64,000 nucleotides of DNA. Origin: Streptomyces sp. R41 (lineage in GTDB: Bacteria; Actinomycetota; Actinomycetes; Streptomycetales; Streptomycetaceae). The position numbers were made by a program, and so were the translations under genes. The first letter of the stretch is position 1, and the number at the start of each line of letters is the position of its first letter. The stretch is from NCBI RefSeq assembly GCF_041053055.1, contig NZ_CP163443.1, forward strand, positions 7,857,001 through 7,921,000, written 5' to 3'. Positions 16,129 to 23,452 of the stretch are shown in pieces. Below the pieces are notes generated by a model. That model made no database searches and was not told where the DNA came from. It was given only the letters and a program-made list of their open reading frames with translations.

Positions 16129-16548
16129 TCACGCGTTGGACAGGGACACCTCGGTGGACTTGACGAGCGCCACGACCTGGGAACCGGCGGCCAGTCCGAG
16201 CTCCACGGCCGCGTCCTTGGTGATCGCGGAGGTCAGCTCACCGCCCGCGACCTCGACCTTGACGCGGGCCATGGCTCCGCCGGTGGTGACGTCGGTGACC
16301 GTGCCCGGCAGCTGGTTGCGGATGCTCACCCCGTCCACCGGGCCGGTGGCCAGGGACACCTCCGTCGACTTGACCAGGGCGCGGACGGTGGACCCCGTAG
16401 TCAGACCCAGGTCCTCCACGGCCTCCACGGTGACGGCCGCGGTGATCTCCTGGCCGCCGCCGAGACGGACCTTCACCGTCGCCATCACCTCGCCCGGAGT
16501 GACGGAGGTGACGGTGCCGGGGAGCTGGTTACGGATGCTCAGGCTCAT
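16129..16548 (-). CDS. tandem Mop (molybdate/tungstate-binding TOBE) protein
   Basis: ATG 16548, 139 residues made of two nearly identical halves. Each starts SIRNQLPGTVT and ends ALVKSTEVSL, the signature of the molbindin/Mop fold. Molbindins store or buffer molybdate in the cytoplasm as hexamers. No ModABC transporter or ModE DNA-binding domain is nearby, so this is a free-standing binding protein. The halves differ mainly in the middle (VKVRLGGGQEITAAV versus VKVEVAGGELTSAI). Confidence 0.92.
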   Translation of the reverse strand: MSLSIRNQLPGTVTSVTPGEVMATVKVRLGGGQEITAAVTVEAVEDLGLTTGSTVRALVKSTEVSLATGPVDGVSIRNQLPGTVTDVTTGGAMARVKVEVAGGELTSAITKDAAVELGLAAGSQVVALVKSTEVSLSNA

Positions 16549-16763
16549 GGGGGAGGCCTCGATTGCGGTGAGGGGTGGCCAGTTTGATCGACTATGTGCA
16601 GTTTGCCGTAGTCGGCGCTCCCACGACCGCGTCGCGGACCGTGTCGCTGTTGGGCCGAACGGGTGACCATGCGTAAGAATTGCCCGGTGCAGACAACGAG
16701 TGCGAGCCAGCAACAAGAGGTGTGGCGCGGAGCGCCTCGTTCAAGGGTGGCGGTGGGCGGCAG

Positions 16764-17165
16764 ATGGGACGTCCAGTGAACAGTCGCGACGTCACCGACG
16801 AACAGTGGGAGGGACTCGCCCAGGTCGTTCCGTTGCGGGGCCGGGACGCGTGGCCGTCGGCGGTCGACCACCGGTCGATACCCGAGGCCGCGACCGAGGC
16901 CCGCCGCCGCTTCGTGGTCCTGCGGGTCAATGTCTTCGCGGACGCCCGCGAGGTCGCCGAGACGCTGATGGCGGGCATCCCCGTGCTGCTCGACCTGACC
17001 GGCGCGGAGACCGAGGTCGCCAAGCGGGTCCTGGACTTCAGCACGGGTGTGGTCTTCGGACTGGCGAGCGGCATGCACCGGGTCGACCGGAACGTGTTCC
17101 TGCTGACGCCGCCGGGGACCGAGGTGCGGGGGCTGATGGAGGGGGCCGGGGTTCCCGGGGTCTGA
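16764..17165 (+). CDS. SepF-like protein (SflA/SflB type)
   Basis: ATG 16764, about 133 residues; GTG 16776 is a possible alternative. The core VVLRVNVFADAREVAETLMA, GIPVLLDLTG and AKRVLDFSTGVVFGL is the SepF fold that binds FtsZ in Gram-positive cell division. The N-terminal membrane-binding helix of SepF is missing. Streptomyces has such SepF-like paralogues (SflA, SflB) affecting septum placement and branching. The neighbouring arginine catabolism and DUF genes fit the SflB locus of S. coelicolor, as I recall it; the paralogue assignment is an inference. Confidence 0.85.
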   Translation: MGRPVNSRDVTDEQWEGLAQVVPLRGRDAWPSAVDHRSIPEAATEARRRFVVLRVNVFADAREVAETLMAGIPVLLDLTGAETEVAKRVLDFSTGVVFGLASGMHRVDRNVFLLTPPGTEVRGLMEGAGVPGV

Positions 17166-17292
17166 TCGCGTGACCGAGCCGGCGGCCGTACGACGGGTTC
17201 CGGACCCGTGGGCGGGCGGCGCGGTCCCTCGATCGTAGGAAGGTCTCCCAGGTGGAACGGTTCGCCTGGCGACGGAGGCCTACCGTCCGGAT

Positions 17293-18450
17293 ATGACCCT
17301 GTCATCCCCGGAGGCCCCCGCGGCGGCGCATGCGCGCCCCGATCGCCCGGGCGTCACCGAGCTGCGGCTCGCCGCCTTCGCCACGCACCGCCGCGTCCGG
17401 TTCCCGCTCGGACCGCTCACCCTCATCACCGGACCGAGCGGCAGCGGCAAGACCGTCGCACTGCGGGCGTACGAGGCCCTGGCGCGGCTCGGCAGCGGCG
17501 CCGAGCTCGAAGAGGTGTTCCCGGACCCGGTCAGCTGCGTGCCGGAACGGGCCCGGCCCGACGCCCAGCACCGGCGCGGGTTCCGCATCGGCTGCACGGT
17601 CGACGGTCCCGAGGGCCCCGTGCGGCTCGACATCGCCGTACAGGCCGAGCCCGAACTGCGCATCGTGGGCGAGCGGTTGACGGCGGGCGGGCAGACCCTG
17701 CTGGAGACGGCGTTGCGCGATCCGGGCCGCCCCGTCGTGCAGGCGGCCTGGCACACGGCGGGCCCGTCCGCGGTGACCCGTGGCCCGCTCCCCGACGACC
17801 GCCTCGGCACCGCCCTGCTGCCCCTGCGCGTCGCGGGCCGCACGGACGGCGAACGCCAAGTCCTCGCCGCCGCCGAGCAGATGGTCCTCGCGCTGCGCTC
17901 CGTCTACGCCTGCGACCCGGGCCCGCGCCACATGCGCGCGCCCGCCCCGGTCGGCTCGGGCCGCCTGCTGCGCGGCTGCGACAACCTGGCCGAAGTGCTC
18001 TGGCGTACGAGGTCGGAGTGCGGGCACCGCTACGCGCACCTGGTCGCGGCGGCAGGGGCCGGATGCGCGGGCCCGGTCGCGGACGTACTGGCCGAGCCGC
18101 TCGGCGACGGCACGATCCGCGCGGTCCTCGACCGCGGCGACGGCGTGCGTACGCACCTCGGGCTGCTCGGAGACGGCGAGTTGCGGTATCTCGCGCTGGC
18201 CCTGGTACTGCTCACCGGGCCCGGCGTGCTGGAGGTCGACCAGGCGGGAGAGGTCCCCGCGGCGCTCCAGTCGCTGACCGTCCTTGCCGACGGCTTCGAC
18301 CGCTGCCTGGACGCACGGCAGGCGGGGGAGTTGGTGCGGCTGGCGGCGCGGATGTGCGAGCGCGGGCACATCCGGCTGGTGGGTGCGGTGAGCGATGCCT
18401 CCTGGGCCTGCGGGGTGGCCGGGGTCACGGCGGTAGATCTTCAGCCGTGA
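17293..18450 (+). CDS. AAA/SMC-like ATP-binding protein
   Basis: ATG 17293, 385 residues. It opens with a RecF/SMC-type N-lobe: ELRLAAFATHRRVRFPLGPL, then Walker A GPSGSGKTVALRAYEAL near residue 47. A signature-like LLGDGELRYLALALVLL and an acidic VLEVDQAGEVPAA stand where the ABC signature and Walker B would be, but the final Glu/His are weak. Such stand-alone ATPases are often linked to DNA repair or defence, but no function is known here. Its stop overlaps the first of two possible GTG starts of the MazG-like gene (GTGA), indicating translational coupling. Confidence 0.75.
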   Translation: MTLSSPEAPAAAHARPDRPGVTELRLAAFATHRRVRFPLGPLTLITGPSGSGKTVALRAYEALARLGSGAELEEVFPDPVSCVPERARPDAQHRRGFRIGCTVDGPEGPVRLDIAVQAEPELRIVGERLTAGGQTLLETALRDPGRPVVQAAWHTAGPSAVTRGPLPDDRLGTALLPLRVAGRTDGERQVLAAAEQMVLALRSVYACDPGPRHMRAPAPVGSGRLLRGCDNLAEVLWRTRSECGHRYAHLVAAAGAGCAGPVADVLAEPLGDGTIRAVLDRGDGVRTHLGLLGDGELRYLALALVLLTGPGVLEVDQAGEVPAALQSLTVLADGFDRCLDARQAGELVRLAARMCERGHIRLVGAVSDASWACGVAGVTAVDLQP

Positions 18451-18493
18451 CAGAACTGGGCGGTGGTAGACCTTTAGCCGTGACAGAACTGGA
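18430..18493 (+). repeat. 30-33 bp tandem duplication at the ATPase/MazG junction
   Basis: The segment 18430-18459 is repeated with a 3-base insertion and a few changes at 18460-18493. Each copy ends in AGCCGTGACAGAACTGG and so brings its own GTGA. The first GTG (18447) overlaps the ATPase stop; the second (18480) is the likely original MazG-like start. Confidence 0.75.
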
Positions 18494-18812
18494 CGTAGCG
18501 AAGCTGCAGCGCAGACTGGCCGAGTTCGCGGCCGCGCGGAACTGGCAGCCGTACCACACCCCCAAGAACCTGGTCGCCGCGCTGAGCGTGGAGGCGTCCG
18601 AACTGGTCGAGATCTTCCAGTGGTTGACGCCGGAGGAGTCCGCCCGGGTCATGGACGACGCGGACACCGCCCACCGCGTCACCGACGAGGTCGCGGACGT
18701 CCTGGCGTATCTGCTCCAGCTGTGCGAGGTGCTCGGCATCGACCCGCTCGCCGCGCTCGACGCGAAGATCGACCGGAACGAGCGGAGGTTTCCGCCGCCG
18801 GAGGGGCCTTGA
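18480..18812 (+). CDS. MazG-like nucleotide pyrophosphohydrolase
   Basis: From GTG 18480 it is 110 residues; in-frame GTG 18447 would add 11. The metal-binding pattern EASELVEIFQW followed by EVADVLAYLLQLCE is the ExxE...ExxD signature of all-alpha NTP pyrophosphohydrolases such as the iMazG/RS21-C6 group. These hydrolyse NTPs (often damaged ones) to NMP and pyrophosphate in the cytosol. The C-terminal NERRFPPPEG is typical of the family. Translation is probably coupled to the ATPase upstream. Confidence 0.9.
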   Translation: MTELDVAKLQRRLAEFAAARNWQPYHTPKNLVAALSVEASELVEIFQWLTPEESARVMDDADTAHRVTDEVADVLAYLLQLCEVLGIDPLAALDAKIDRNERRFPPPEGP

Positions 18813-18888
18813 GAGGCCATGAGGGGTCGTAAGGGGCCCGCCACCGGTTGAGGAGCGGCCAGGTTCGTCACTCTATGGAGTCAGTGAG

Positions 18889-18973
18889 TTGTCCACGTCC
18901 AATTCCGTGTCCACAGATTTCGGGCTTCCTCTGGCTTTTCGTCCCATCGGCCTTCACTCTGGGTAGTGGACAA
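18889..18973. other. cluster of three DnaA-box-like sites
   Basis: TTGTCCACG (18889-18897), GTGTCCACA (18907-18915) and, on the other strand, TTGTCCACT (18965-18973) each differ by one base from the actinobacterial DnaA box TTGTCCACA. They lie in the 213-bp gap before the DUF6099-type gene. Whether DnaA binds is not known; no origin features (AT-rich unwinding element, dnaA/dnaN) are present. Confidence 0.4.
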
Positions 18974-19025
18974 GGGAGTTCGGGCGGACGTGCGGCGAGC
19001 GCGTCGGGACAGACGGGGGCAGCGC

Positions 19026-19505
19026 ATGGAGGCGGTGCGGCTCATCGTGGCGAGCAGGCGTGCCCTGGCGGAGAGCGGTGACACCCCGGAGGTGATGGCG
19101 GAAGCGTGGCAGGCACAGTCCCTGGCCCAGGCGATAGGCAGCCGCTTCGCCGTCTCCGGACCCCCTGAACTCCGGGGCGAGGCCCTCGGCCTGACCGAGC
19201 TGGCGGGCCGGGGCTGCGGAGTCCTCGACACCCCCGCCCTCGGTGTCGGTGCCTTACGCGCCGCCCAGCTCACCGAGTTGGGCGACGCCCGTGAGGCGCT
19301 GCTGTGCCTCGGCGGTCTCCTCGGCGAGGTCGGCATCGCCCTCGTCGGGATCGCCTGCGCGGCGGACGACGAGGGGACGTACTGGCAGTGCATGGAGGCC
19401 ATCGACGCTGCGGACGAATCCCGGGACCGGGTGCTGGAGATGCTGAGACGGCTGGCGGTGCGAGACCAGAAGAGGGTGGTGGAACGGGATTCGGCGGCGG
19501 GATAG
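19026..19505 (+). CDS. DUF6099-like hypothetical protein
   Basis: ATG 19026 with a GGGGG element 5 bases upstream; 159 residues, nearly all alpha-helical (MEAVRLIVASRRALAESG, AEAWQAQSLAQAIGSRF). I recognise this as a small conserved family of Streptomyces and relatives with no assigned function, probably DUF6099. There is no signal peptide or membrane helix. The helical bundle contains two Cys in the second half. It is preceded by DnaA-box-like sites and followed by a degenerate dispersed repeat. Confidence 0.7.
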   Translation: MEAVRLIVASRRALAESGDTPEVMAEAWQAQSLAQAIGSRFAVSGPPELRGEALGLTELAGRGCGVLDTPALGVGALRAAQLTELGDAREALLCLGGLLGEVGIALVGIACAADDEGTYWQCMEAIDAADESRDRVLEMLRRLAVRDQKRVVERDSAAG

Positions 19506-19524
19506 CTGTTTGTACAGCGTTGCG

Positions 19525-19651
19525 CGCTCGTGACTGCGCCCGTCAGGGGCGAGGGGAACTGCGCGACCAGGTCCCCGCCCACTCGCAGCAGAAGATCCAC
19601 CGAGGTGTCCGGGGCGGAGCCCCAGGTACGGGACGGGTAGGGGCGGAGGAG
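19525..19651. repeat. degenerate copy of a dispersed intergenic repeat
   Basis: This stretch shares ordered blocks with the repeat at 30355-30537: a GGGGCGAGGGGAACTGCGCG hairpin arm, a GGAGCCCC-type inner stem, and GGACGGGTAGGGGCGGAGG. It is more diverged and its left arm is missing. It sits between the DUF6099-like gene and a minus-strand small gene, as expected of a decayed bidirectional terminator. Confidence 0.65.
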
Positions 19652-19671
19652 GCGGGAACCCCTCGTGGACC

Positions 19672-19836
19672 TCAGCCGTGGTCCGCCTCGTCCGACGCCC
19701 GGGGCCGACCGCCCGAAAGATCCGCGTCCAACTGGGACAGATCCGCGTTGAGCGCAGCCATCAGCTCCTCCATCTGCTGGAGCAACCCCTTCGGCGGTGC
19801 GGACGAGCCCTGCTGCGGCACGGCTTCCTGGGACAC
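19672..19836 (-). CDS. small acidic hypothetical protein
   Basis: GTG 19836 follows GAGGAG by 6 bases, giving 54 residues. The sequence has a Gln/Ser/Pro-rich front, one predicted amphipathic helix (LLQQMEELMAALNADLSQL) and a charged tail. Net charge is negative and there is no Cys or signal peptide. The frame remains open further upstream, but that part is atypical. No family is recognised; the ribosome site and helix support a real gene. The downstream LLM oxidoreductase gene is on the same strand but reads away after the 19672 stop, so this gene lies downstream of it. Confidence 0.5.
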   Translation of the reverse strand: MSQEAVPQQGSSAPPKGLLQQMEELMAALNADLSQLDADLSGGRPRASDEADHG

Positions 19837-20068
19837 GACGGCCTCCTCGGCCCCCCCCACGAAGGGAGCCACTGACGAGGGTGACGCCCCGGCGACCGCC
19901 GGCGACGGGTGCCGGGCGGTCCGGCTCCGCCCGAGCCAACGATCACCACCGACCCGAGTCACTGGCGCGGACCGGCCCCACACACCGGGTTGACGGATTT
20001 TCACCCGACCGGGGACCCAAGGGCCCAAGTCCCCGGCGGGACGACGGAGTTGAGCGGGGGTCGGGCCC

Positions 20069-20992
20069 TTATCCGAGCTGGGGCATCACTTCGGACGCGA
20101 TCAACTCCAGGTGGTCCAGGTCGTCGAGGTCCAGCATCTGGAGATACATGCGCTGCGATCCAACGGCCTCGTACTGAGCGATCCGCTCGACGACTTCCGC
20201 GGGCGAGCCCGCGAGCCCGTTCGCCTTCAACTCCTCGACGTCACGCCCGATGGCATCGGCCCGACGCTTCACATCGGCATCGGTCTTCCCGACACAGACG
20301 ACCAGCGCGTTGGAGTACACCAGCTCGTCCCCCTTGCGCCCTGCCTGCTCGGCCGCCGCGCGCACCCGGGCGAACTGCTGCTCCGTGTCCGCGATGGACG
20401 CGAAGGGGATGTTGAACTCGTCGGCGTACCGCGCCGCGAGCGCCGGGGTCCGCTTGGCTCCATGTCCGCCGATGAGGACGGGCACCTTCGACTGCGCGGG
20501 CTTCGGCAGCGCGGGCGAGTCCTTGAGCTGGTAGTACTTCCCGTCGAAGGTGAACCGCTCGCCGACGGGCGTGGTCCACAGACCGGTGACGACGGCGAGC
20601 TGTTCTTCCAGCCGGCCGAACTTCTCCTTCGGGAACGGAATGCCGTACGCCTCGTGTTCGGTCTCGTACCAGCCGGACCCGAGACCGAGCTCCACGCGCC
20701 CGCCCGACATCTGGTCGACCTGCGCGACCTGGATCGCGAGGACACCTGGCAGCCGGAAGGTCCCGGCGGTCATCAGGGTGCCGAGGCGGATCCGGCGGGT
20801 CTCACGGGCGAGGCCGGCAAGTGTGATCCATGCGTCGGTGGGCCCGGGGAGGCCGCTGACGGATCCCATGTGCAAGTAATGGTCCGAGCGGAAAAAGGCT
20901 CCGTAGTTGAGGTCTTCAGCGGCCTTGGCGACGCGGAGCAGCGTCTCGTAGGTCGCGCCTTGCTGCGGTTCTGTGAAGACTCGAAGATCCAT
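20069..20992 (-). CDS. LLM-class F420-dependent oxidoreductase
   Basis: ATG 20992 (MDLRVFTEPQQ), 307 residues; an ATG at 21007 is in frame. The family features are LNYGAFFRSDHYLHMG, the segment RIRLGTLMTAGTFRLPG, GLGSGWYETEHEAYGIPFP and VLIGGHGAKRTPALAARYADEFN. This is the F420-binding subgroup of luciferase-like monooxygenases, with a TIM barrel. Actinobacteria use them to reduce or oxidise diverse small molecules with cofactor F420. Substrate cannot be told. Confidence 0.9.
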   Translation of the reverse strand: MDLRVFTEPQQGATYETLLRVAKAAEDLNYGAFFRSDHYLHMGSVSGLPGPTDAWITLAGLARETRRIRLGTLMTAGTFRLPGVLAIQVAQVDQMSGGRVELGLGSGWYETEHEAYGIPFPKEKFGRLEEQLAVVTGLWTTPVGERFTFDGKYYQLKDSPALPKPAQSKVPVLIGGHGAKRTPALAARYADEFNIPFASIADTEQQFARVRAAAEQAGRKGDELVYSNALVVCVGKTDADVKRRADAIGRDVEELKANGLAGSPAEVVERIAQYEAVGSQRMYLQMLDLDDLDHLELIASEVMPQLG

Positions 20993-21089
20993 GTATCCAT
21001 CATGCACCGGTCACAACTGCCGCCCCACCTTGAACCGCTGGCACATCCGCAACCATGGCCCGACTTCGGGTCGGGGTACGCGAGGCGCC

Positions 21090-21566
21090 TTAGGCGGCGG
21101 GCTCGGCAGGCTCGGCGGTCCAGGTGATCCGTGGGGGATCGACCCGCGCGCAGAGCGGGTTGCCGCATGCGTCGGTCAGGCCGAGGCGTCCGACCAGCAG
21201 GCCGTCGCGTGCCGCCGCGGCGAGCACCTCGTCGGGGACGGAGTCGAGCATGAGCTTGGCACGGCGGAACATCGTGAAGGTGCCGGACTCGTCGACCGTG
21301 CCCCACGACAGGTAGATGAACCGGCGGCCCAGACGGTCCTGTACGTAGGGGCCTTTCACATCGGTACCGGACGGCGTGGTGGTCGCGGTGCACTCCAGGG
21401 TCCAGGAGGCGGACGCGGCGTCGCCGGGTTGTGGTTCGAGGAGTTCGGCCGGACGGTCGCGGCGTTGGACGGCGACGTGGACGTTGTCGTACGCGGGGAC
21501 GTTGCCGTCGGCGGGGGCCGGGCAGGTGAGTCCGGGCAGGTCGACGGCGTCGATACGGATGCGCAT
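21090..21566 (-). CDS. DUF5990 family protein
   Basis: Start taken at ATG 21566 (MRIRIDAVDLPG); ATGs at 21575 and 21578 are alternatives. About 158 residues. The pattern of RIRIDAVDLPGLTC, NVHVAVQRRDRPAELLEPQPGD, RFIYLSWG and FTMFRRAKLMLDSVP is that of the DUF5990 family, common in Streptomyces and of unknown function. It appears beta-rich and cytoplasmic, with no catalytic motif. It is divergent from the epoxide hydrolase. Confidence 0.8.
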   Translation of the reverse strand: MRIRIDAVDLPGLTCPAPADGNVPAYDNVHVAVQRRDRPAELLEPQPGDAASASWTLECTATTTPSGTDVKGPYVQDRLGRRFIYLSWGTVDESGTFTMFRRAKLMLDSVPDEVLAAAARDGLLVGRLGLTDACGNPLCARVDPPRITWTAEPAEPAA

Positions 21567-21751
21567 ACCGGCCATCATCCTCGGGGCGGGCGTCGTCCTC
21601 GTACCAGGGCACTTCACCTGTCCTCGTATGCGGGCCGGTCACCACGGAGCCGATTTGCCGAACCGGCAACAAGTCTCGCGAGGACCGCGCGAGTGTCACA
21701 GGATCGGGAATCGATCTCGGCCCAGGACAGTCAGCGAACCGTGGAGGTTTC

Positions 21752-22738
21752 ATGTCGCAGCAGACCGCGGACGTCACCCACCGGCTGGTCTCCGCGCCCG
21801 CGGGCCGGATCCACCTCGTGGAGCAGGGCACGGGGCCGCTGGTGCTGCTCGTGCACGGGTTCCCGGAGTCCTGGTACTCCTGGCGCCATCAGCTGCCGGC
21901 ACTGGCCGCGGCCGGGTACCGCGCGGTCGCCGTCGACGTGCGCGGTTACGGCCGTTCGTCCAAGCCCGATGCCACGGACGCGTACCGCATGCTCGAACTG
22001 GTCGAGGACAACGCGGCGGTGGTGCGGGCCCTCGGCGAGCGACAGGCGGTGATCGTCGGGCACGACTGGGGGTCGACCATCGCCGCCCACTCGGCCCTGG
22101 TCCGACCGGACGTCTTCCGCGCCGTGGGACTGCTCAGCGTGCCCTACGCCCCGCGTGGTGGACCGCGGCCCAGCGAGGTCTTCGCGCGGATGAGCGGGGG
22201 CGGGGGAGACGAGTTCTACGTCTCCTACTTCCAGCAGCCCGGCCGCGCCGAGGCCGAGATCGAGCCCGACGTGCGCGGCTGGATCGCCGGCTTCTACGCC
22301 GCCCTCTCCGCCGACACGATGCCCCAACCCGGCGCGCCCGACCCGCACTTCGTCGGCCGGGGCGGGACGCTCCGCGACCGGTTCCCCGCCGGCCCGTTGC
22401 CCGCCTGGCTCAGTGAGAAGGATCTCGACGTCTACGCCGAGGAGTTCGAGCGGACCGGCATGACCGGGCCGCTCAACCGCTACCGGAACATGGACCGGGA
22501 CTGGGCAGACCTCGCCGACTTCGACGGCGCGCCCATCACCCAGCCGTCCCTCTTCATCGGCGGCGGCCTGGACGCCTCCACCACATGGATGGCCGACGCG
22601 ATCAAGGCCTACCCCACCACCCTCCCCGGCCTGGTCTCCTCCCACGTCCTGGACGCCTGCGGCCACTGGATCCAGCAGGAGCGTCCGGCGGAGATCAACC
22701 GGCTCCTGACCGACTGGCTCGCGTCCCTGTCGTCCTGA
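21752..22738 (+). CDS. alpha/beta hydrolase, epoxide hydrolase type
   Basis: ATG 21752 after GGAGG; 328 residues. The oxyanion motif HGFPESWYSWRHQ, nucleophile Asp105 in GHDWGSTIA, and the C-terminal catalytic His in CGHWIQQE are those of soluble epoxide hydrolases, where Asp attacks the epoxide and an ester intermediate is hydrolysed. A cap domain lies between about residues 140 and 250. The haloalkane dehalogenases share Asp-type nucleophiles but lack HGxP. Monocistronic, closed by a hairpin terminator. Confidence 0.9.
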   Translation: MSQQTADVTHRLVSAPAGRIHLVEQGTGPLVLLVHGFPESWYSWRHQLPALAAAGYRAVAVDVRGYGRSSKPDATDAYRMLELVEDNAAVVRALGERQAVIVGHDWGSTIAAHSALVRPDVFRAVGLLSVPYAPRGGPRPSEVFARMSGGGGDEFYVSYFQQPGRAEAEIEPDVRGWIAGFYAALSADTMPQPGAPDPHFVGRGGTLRDRFPAGPLPAWLSEKDLDVYAEEFERTGMTGPLNRYRNMDRDWADLADFDGAPITQPSLFIGGGLDASTTWMADAIKAYPTTLPGLVSSHVLDACGHWIQQERPAEINRLLTDWLASLSS

Positions 22739-22756
22739 GGGCTCCTTCCCTCCGTG

Positions 22757-22788
22757 GCCCCAGGTCTCCGTTTCCGGAGGCCTGGGGC
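22757..22788 (+). terminator. hairpin terminator after epoxide hydrolase
   Basis: GCCCCAGG-t-CTCCG pairs with CGGAG-g-CCTGGGGC around a TTTC loop, 18 bases past the stop. No U-tract. Confidence 0.7.
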
Positions 22789-22833
22789 TCTGTCGCTGTG
22801 GCCCCGACCATGGGGCCGGGTCGGCTTGGCGTA

Positions 22834-22885
22834 ATACGGGTGGGGGTATACGCTGCTTCAGTGAATGGATACCCCCCCTGGTATC
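22834..22885 (+). promoter_or_regulatory. paired CsoR/CstR-type operators upstream of rhodanese
   Basis: Two palindromes: ATACGGGTGGGGGTAT at 22834-22849 and GATACC-n6-GGTATC at 22868-22885. Their centres are 35 bp apart, the same as in the pair before the MMPL gene at 23376-23426. The G/C-tract flanked by ATA/TAT is the known operator type of CsoR-family repressors, and a CsoR-family gene lies at 25741. Confidence 0.75.
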
Positions 22886-22976
22886 TGACCTGGAGAGGAA
22901 AGCGCATCTACTTCGCTCCCTCTTCCTCGCTGTTCCCCGACCCGGTTCCCCGACCCCAGTAGTGGAGTGCTGCGTG

Positions 22977-23339
22977 ATGTTCGGTTTCCTGCGCGGCGGC
23001 CCCGGCCGCCTGTCCCCCGCCGGGGCCCATGCCCGTACGAACGAGAGTGACGCGGTCCTGCTCGACGTACGAGAGAAGTCGGAGTGGCAGGCCGGGCATG
23101 CTCCGGCCGCCGTCCATCTGCCGCTGGGCAGCCTGCTGGCCGGGGCCTCGCTGCCGAGGGCGGCGCAGGGCAGGCCGGTCGTGGCGATCTGTCGCGGTGG
23201 GCACCGTTCCCGCCAGGCGGCCAAGGCGCTGGCCGGGCGTGGGGTGGACGTCGTCGACGTCAGGGGCGGAATGACTGCCTGGCGGCAGGCCGGGCTGCCG
23301 GTGGTGGACGGGCGCGGCATGCCCGGCACCGTCGCCTGA
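22977..23339 (+). CDS. rhodanese-like sulfurtransferase
   Basis: ATG 22977 with GGAG 9 bases upstream; 120 residues, one rhodanese domain. LLDVREKSEWQAGHAP and the active-site loop AICRGGHRSRQAA with Cys72 are diagnostic. The Cys carries a persulfide during sulfur transfer from thiosulfate, polysulfide or a thiol persulfide. Neither a signal peptide nor a membrane helix is seen. Paired CstR-type operators precede it, and the sequence context (CsoR-family repressor, MMPL transporter) points to reactive sulfur handling. Confidence 0.9.
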   Translation: MFGFLRGGPGRLSPAGAHARTNESDAVLLDVREKSEWQAGHAPAAVHLPLGSLLAGASLPRAAQGRPVVAICRGGHRSRQAAKALAGRGVDVVDVRGGMTAWRQAGLPVVDGRGMPGTVA

Positions 23340-23375
23340 CGCCTCACCCGCCTGGCTTCCGCGTACCCCCACCTA

Positions 23376-23426
23376 TACGGGCGGGGGTATCTCTTCGCAT
23401 GACTTCATCAATACCCCCAGGGGTAT
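23376..23426 (+). promoter_or_regulatory. paired CsoR/CstR-type operators upstream of MMPL gene
   Basis: ATACGGGCGGGGGTAT (23376-23391) and the perfect palindrome ATACCCC-CA-GGGGTAT (23411-23426). The first differs from its counterpart at 22834 by one base, and the centre-to-centre spacing of 35 bp is identical. The second site ends 26 bases before the ATG. Confidence 0.78.
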
Positions 23427-23452
23427 ATCAGGGATCCATGAAGGAGTCCTCC

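Noticed and set aside
18889..18973. Replication origin
   Set aside because: Only three imperfect DnaA boxes, no AT-rich region and no dnaA, dnaN or recF genes.
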